This document shows, piece after piece, positions 9,901 to 11,832 of a stretch of 11,832 nt of DNA (its first letter is position 1; every line of letters begins with the position of its first letter). The notes beneath the pieces were generated by a model. That model worked only from the letters and a program-made list of their open reading frames with translations, did not search any database and was not told the DNA's origin. A program made the position numbers and the translations under genes. Origin of the DNA: Saccoglossus kowalevskii (Eukaryota; Hemichordata; Enteropneusta; Harrimaniidae); the NCBI RefSeq assembly GCF_000003605.2, contig NW_003108115.1:1-11832 (forward strand). Reading direction: 5' to 3'.

Positions 9901-10414
9901 TTCACTAAATGTCCGAAGTTGTTCGCTTTGAACTTCTGAATATATTAGATGATGGCAAACAGTTATTTACCACAAATCGAAGGACGTTCTGGAAGATAAA
10001 AAACGGTTCACTATGAATTGACAAAACCTTTGCTGAATGCAAAGTCGTGAATTGATAAATTCATTGTGGAACAGTTGTTCATAATGAATTGGCGAATCAT
10101 TGGAAGATGAAAAACAGTTGTTCTGTGAATTGATGAATGTATTGAAAATAATTTTTTTCCCATGAATCGATGAATTCATTAGAGGATGCAAAACAAATGT
10201 TCACCATGAATTGGCTGGAGAATCAATTGGAGGATCTAGGCGTCAAACCGGTTGAAATGACCCATAACATTGCAACATACCATGTCTATCAGTTGTATCG
10301 GCGTCATTCGGTGGGTTAGCGTAATAACATCTGAATCATTTCTCACTGGACGGACGGAGTATTTAGGATAATCGCCCAGTAACTTCTCCACTAAGTCAGC
10401 AACAAACTGAGATA
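3498..10414 (-). CDS. Nicotinic acetylcholine receptor alpha-type subunit, five exons, 5' end missing
   Basis: This is a cation-selective pentameric neurotransmitter-gated channel subunit of the plasma membrane. Joining 10414-10281, 9066-9022, 6492-6383, 5782-5250 and 3994-3498 gives about 438 residues, numbered here from the first complete codon (10412). Seen: DEKNQ followed by WLEQSW (45-61), loop D Trp68, WQPD (87-90), loop A Tyr94, Cys loop C129-X13-C143 with FPFDEQ, loop B Trp150, loop C YVCC (190-193), TM1 about 213-235, the GER of the TM2 entry with 0' Arg241, 9' Leu250 and 20' Asp261, TM3 about 275-299, a loop of about 100 residues, then TM4 about 398-422 and an acidic tail. The vicinal cysteines define the alpha type. 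Glu at -1' with no -2' proline insertion argues for cation selectivity (family knowledge). Exons of 45 and 110 bp are the classic sizes in this family. The signal peptide is missing. The exact orthologue is unknown. Confidence 0.95.
3995..5249 (-). other. nAChR intron 4
   Basis: Phase 1, 1255 bp, GTAAGTGTTT..TTATCCAG. Contents are a poly-T stretch (sense strand) right after the donor, the inverted-repeat element at 4783-5154, a 14-base A run (4553-4566) and otherwise AT-rich sequence without recognised genes. Confidence 0.88.
4783..5154. mobile_element. MITE-like element with about 29-bp terminal inverted repeats
   Basis: The left end reads TGTTCGAGTTACGGA and continues gATCGAtTTAcgAAAAT. 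The reverse complement of the right end reads TGTTCGAGTTACGGA and continues tATCGAgTTAtaAAAAT. Only four positions differ in about 32. Further TCGAGTTAC-like motifs occur inside (4829-4837, 4883-4891). The length is 372 bp with no coding capacity. No clear target duplication is visible. Superfamily not determined. Confidence 0.75.
5250..5782 (-). CDS. nAChR exon D: Cys loop, C loop, TM1 and TM2
   Basis: The 533-bp exon begins with the T completing the Ser codon after TCTTCCAG (AG at 5784-5783) and ends TTAC before GTAAGTG (5249). It encodes 177 residues: the YSNGT sequon, the canonical Cys loop with FPFD, loop B FASWSY, NGEWEL, two overlapping sequons (NNS, NST), YVCC, TM1 with LP, the SGERVS pore entry, TM2 and the TM2-TM3 linker. 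An open reading frame continues past the donor, but that part is intron read-through. A run of T (sense strand) lies just inside intron 4, as often seen next to donors bound by U-rich-binding factors (inference). Confidence 0.97.
5783..6382 (-). other. nAChR intron 3
   Basis: Phase 2, 600 bp, GTAATTTT..TCTTCCAG. It contains the 30-bp minisatellite at 6031-6198 and otherwise nothing recognisable. Confidence 0.88.
6031..6198. repeat. 30-bp minisatellite, five units plus a partial
   Basis: The unit is accaatcacgcaagtgttta followed by ccttcaatca, at 6031-6060, 6061-6090, 6091-6120, 6121-6150 and 6151-6180, with a diverged partial at 6181-6198. Copies differ by only one to three bases. There is no spacer diversity, so it is not a CRISPR array. 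The open frame across it (HLRDWLIEGK periodic) results from the period being divisible by three. Confidence 0.97.
6383..6492 (-). CDS. nAChR exon C: 110-bp exon with loops D and A
   Basis: 110 bp, the usual size of this exon. It starts AGT TGG after TATTCCAG (AG at 6494-6493) and ends GGCAG before GTAATT (6382). It encodes 36 residues plus two bases of a split Ser codon. Key parts are SWVDVHMQW, carrying the loop D Trp, and WQPDIVLY, carrying the loop A Tyr. A 39-bp minisatellite abuts the acceptor and overlaps its upstream tract. Confidence 0.95.
6495..7457. repeat. 39-bp minisatellite, about 24 units, main block
   Basis: The unit reads (plus strand) catgaacattagacgaacc, attgcaacaatacaatgggt. 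Two main variants occur: A with gagtcattac and B with gaaccattgc. Copies from about 6540 to 7090 are nearly identical; copies from 7095 to 7457 are diverged and carry small indels. The unit is 13 codons long, so long open frames appear on both strands (13-residue periodic, e.g. NVHDPLYCCNGSS on the minus strand). These are by-products of the period and not evidence of protein. The array lies wholly within the receptor's intron 2 and its proximal end touches the exon C acceptor. Confidence 0.97.
7458..8185. other. About 725-bp non-repeat segment interrupting the 39-bp array
   Basis: The array stops after cacattag (7460) and resumes at aacattag (about 8188) in the same orientation, as expected for an insertion. 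The segment is more GC-rich than its surroundings. It contains inverted copies of TCATTTGATT (7568-7577 and 8056-8065) and of TGGCGCTA (about 7593-7600; inverted near 7997-8004). A minus-strand frame of 89 codons (7892-7623) has no recognisable domain. It may be a non-autonomous DNA transposon; the family is unknown. Confidence 0.55.
8186..8585. repeat. 39-bp minisatellite, distal diverged block, about 10 units
   Basis: The same unit as the main block (acattagacgagccattac, aacaatacaatgggc), but much more diverged, with unit loss and indels around 8310-8440. It is the older end of the same array, separated from the main block by the interrupting segment. Confidence 0.9.
9022..9066 (-). CDS. 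nAChR exon B: 45-bp DEKNQ exon
   Basis: Exactly 45 bp between a TTTTTTTCACAG acceptor and a CAG/GTATGT donor. It encodes DEKNQVIKLKCWLEQ, the highly conserved beta1-beta2 signature of nicotinic subunits, which is also a separate 45-bp exon in vertebrate receptors. Phase 0 at both ends. A Cys stands before the Trp, where Val, Ile or Leu is usual. Confidence 0.95.
9067..10280 (-). other. nAChR intron 1
   Basis: Phase 0, 1214 bp, GTATGT..TTCACAG. It contains a decayed minisatellite (about 9757-10231, with outlying similar sequence near 9187-9255) and a T-rich/A-rich inverted stretch near 9463-9497. A plus-strand AAGATGGCTGCC at 9593-9604 resembles a YY1 core site. No other coding sequence was recognised. 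Confidence 0.85.
9757..10231. repeat. Ancient degenerate minisatellite, about 11-12 units of roughly 35-46 bp
   Basis: Units share, in order, gatgaaaaacagttgttc, a variable triplet, atgaattgacgaat and cattagag. Clear examples begin near 9759, 10002, 10070, 10105 and 10186. Units have diverged by substitutions and short deletions, so the array is old. A similar unit (atgaattgacg, then ttattcacaatgaactaacg) lies apart near 9192-9249. Confidence 0.7.
10281..10414 (-). CDS. nAChR exon A: N-terminal part of ligand-binding domain
   Basis: The 134-bp exon follows a TTGCAG acceptor (AG at 10416-10415) and ends at ATG before a GTATGT donor (10280). It starts with TA, the last two bases of a codon begun in an unseen upstream exon, then encodes 44 residues. 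These include the amphipathic N-terminal helix (SQFVADLVEKLL), an NDS glycosylation sequon and the beta1 segment ending IQLIDM. In the family, this segment directly precedes DEKNQ. The junction to the next exon is phase 0. Confidence 0.9.
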
Positions 10415-11081
10415 CTGCAATAGGAGAACAGACTGTACACGGACAGAGGTGGAAACAAGAATATTAGCTATGAGATTACATTACTTATATCTTTAATTTA
10501 GTAGACATTGGTCGCAACAAATATATTTACTTTAATATATTTGAAAACTGGTGGCTGCTAATGTATATATATACTTTGCTCGTAATAGTGCCCTCTATTG
10601 ACAAAGCGTAGGAGATGAATATGTCATTTACACTGTAATTATTATGAGAGAATTATTATGTTGTGAATGACAAACGACTACATAAAAAATACAATTATCG
10701 CTTTGATCGGCATAGCTTCACTGATCTACGTGATGTGTACGTCTCGAAGGTGTAGTTCATACATTTCTCTTACATTCATCCTTCCCACACCCGACGTACA
10801 TTAATACTTGTACTTCAGTGTAGCGCCCTCGACGATGCAATTGATCCACAAGCTCATTGGGCAAGTAATACTAGTACATTGATATGAGGCTCTTTATCTC
10901 GCAAAATCTTAATGTAAACCAGGACTATGGGGGAACCAGAATTGTAATGGCCTATTACAGCGTATGACGTATGGTTGGCGTGTGTACAAATTCTTTGCAA
11001 TCTGAGCACTCGCAAGGTTGGTGGAGCTTGTTAGCTTGTGTATTTATCTGGTTGCGTCACTTATGATATTTTGTACGATAT
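10415..11081. other. nAChR intron or upstream region, no exon recognised
   Basis: Because exon A begins inside a codon, an upstream exon must exist. I searched this stretch on the minus strand for an ATG, a hydrophobic run and a phase-compatible donor and found none convincing. GAGGGC-type GC-rich motifs occur at 10588-10601 and 10821-10830. From about 10930 the sequence may already be the 5' untranslated part of the retrotransposon relic. Confidence 0.5.
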
Positions 11082-11832
11082 TTGTTATGTTGTTGGACAT
11101 ATACTCCAAATATGAGCAAGACTAGATGTAATGATTGTGGTTCAACTACTGATGTCACTTTTAGTCAAGGCGACCTGGATTTATGTCCTGATTGCAAGCA
11201 AAAACGGTTTGGACGGCATGCACGAATGGATGATGGCATTGACAATGACAATGGCTATGTAGGCTCTACGTATCCTAACCGTAAGTCACAAAATAATGAA
11301 GCATCTCCCACATCTGCTCCAATCATTAGCGAAATGCTGTGTTTTATTGTAAACAAAGATGGATATTCTTGCTATAGATATTATTACTAAACTGTGCACT
11401 GATTTCTATACGGACTCGGAAATAGAGTACGCCAACTTGAAGGTGTTATTGTTTGATATGTGTGGTGATCATAGCTCAAAACGTCTGATTCGCCGACAAG
11501 GGCATACAAAATCTATGAATAATGTACAAGATATTTTGGTTCTGTTGCAAGAGATCGACCCGGATTATATTCCGTGTTTTGTAGCTAAAACCCCTGTCGA
11601 GGCTACCACCTGTAGATTATAATCATGTTGACCTATCATTACTATTGAAAGATAACACTCAATCTAAACATTGAATCTTGACATTGAAGCATTGAAAGAA
11701 GGTTTGAATTCCATGTCTAAATTGCATGGGAATATATTTGACGAACTTCGTGCAATCAAAGAAAAACTATTGGTTAAAGCTGACACAACTATGTTAATTA
11801 ATGCATGCGACGACACTGAATTACCTGTCGCG
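11082..11832 (+). mobile_element. Non-LTR retrotransposon ORF1 relic, truncated by window end
   Basis: This reads as the first protein of a LINE-type element as found in many marine invertebrates (family recognised from memory of the pattern, not searched). The likely start is ATG 11112 (MSKTRCNDCG), with CX2C-X15-CX2C at residues 6-28, a basic patch and a low-complexity linker. A helical segment MDILAIDIITKLCTDFY with acidic EIEYANLKVLL follows, then DILVLLQEIDPDYIPCFVAK and a charged, coiled-coil-like stretch (KLHGNIFDELRAIKEKLL) to the window end. No reverse transcriptase is in the window; it would be expected further right. Confidence 0.6.
11112..11832 (+). pseudogene. Frameshifted ORF1-like coding sequence
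   Basis: Four frame segments follow each other with sensible amino-acid content. The first runs from 11112 to about 11358 and stays open to TAA at 11388-11390. The second runs from 11359 to about 11602 and stays open to TAA at 11620-11622. The third (PPVDYNHVDLSLLLKD) starts at about 11603 and stops at TGA 11672-11674. The fourth is open from 11668 to the end. Three shifts in about 550 bp indicate decay rather than programmed shifting, unless the assembly has indel errors. The protein function is presumed nucleic-acid binding or chaperoning, by analogy with LINE ORF1 proteins. Confidence 0.6.

Noticed and set aside
10678-10713. Short signal-like peptide MPIKAIIVFFM on the minus strand
   Set aside because: It ends in a stop after 11 residues, and no donor gives the phase needed by exon A.
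10774-10801. Candidate first nAChR exon (MYVGCGKDE, donor GTAAGA, phase fits exon A)
   Set aside because: The phase matches, but the sequence is not hydrophobic and cannot serve as a signal peptide; nothing upstream in frame improves it.

Overview
The window looks like genomic DNA from an invertebrate animal, probably a marine bilaterian. Genes are split by GT..AG introns, the background is AT-rich, and introns and flanks are full of minisatellites, MITE-like inverted-repeat elements and retrotransposon debris. No operons, bacterial signals, tRNA or rRNA genes were seen. The species cannot be named from the sequence; an invertebrate deuterostome or a lophotrochozoan would fit.

The one convincing host gene is on the minus strand from about 10414 down to 3498. 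It encodes an alpha-type nicotinic acetylcholine receptor subunit (Cys-loop ligand-gated channel). I assembled five exons by hand: 10414-10281, 9066-9022 (45 bp), 6492-6383 (110 bp), 5782-5250 and 3994-3498. All junctions are GT..AG and the phases agree (0, 0, 2, 1). The exons give about 438 residues: most of the ligand-binding domain, the Cys loop, the vicinal-cysteine C loop, TM1 to TM4 and the stop codon. The exon for the signal peptide and extreme N terminus was not found and probably lies beyond the window or upstream of 10414.

The introns are unusual. Intron 1 holds a decayed array of roughly 40-45-bp units. Intron 2 holds a large 39-bp minisatellite whose last unit runs into the 3' splice site of the 110-bp exon, and which is interrupted by about 725 bp of foreign sequence. 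Intron 3 holds a 30-bp minisatellite with a donor-like GTAAAC and a CCAAT box in each unit. Intron 4 holds a 372-bp inverted-repeat element. All three repeat periods or arrays lie in the same gene.

Downstream of the receptor (left part, 1-3497) I see no intact gene. There is a small MITE (about 292-446), an 896-bp element flanked by TTAA with 13-bp inverted termini (594-1489), a broken THAP-domain coding relic on the plus strand (about 1921-2554) lying between imperfect inverted repeats, and a pure (TTA)33 microsatellite at 2739-2837. At the right edge (about 11082-11832, plus strand) is a frameshifted relic resembling ORF1 of a non-LTR retrotransposon, with an N-terminal CX2C/CX2C zinc-knuckle-like motif; it leaves the window.
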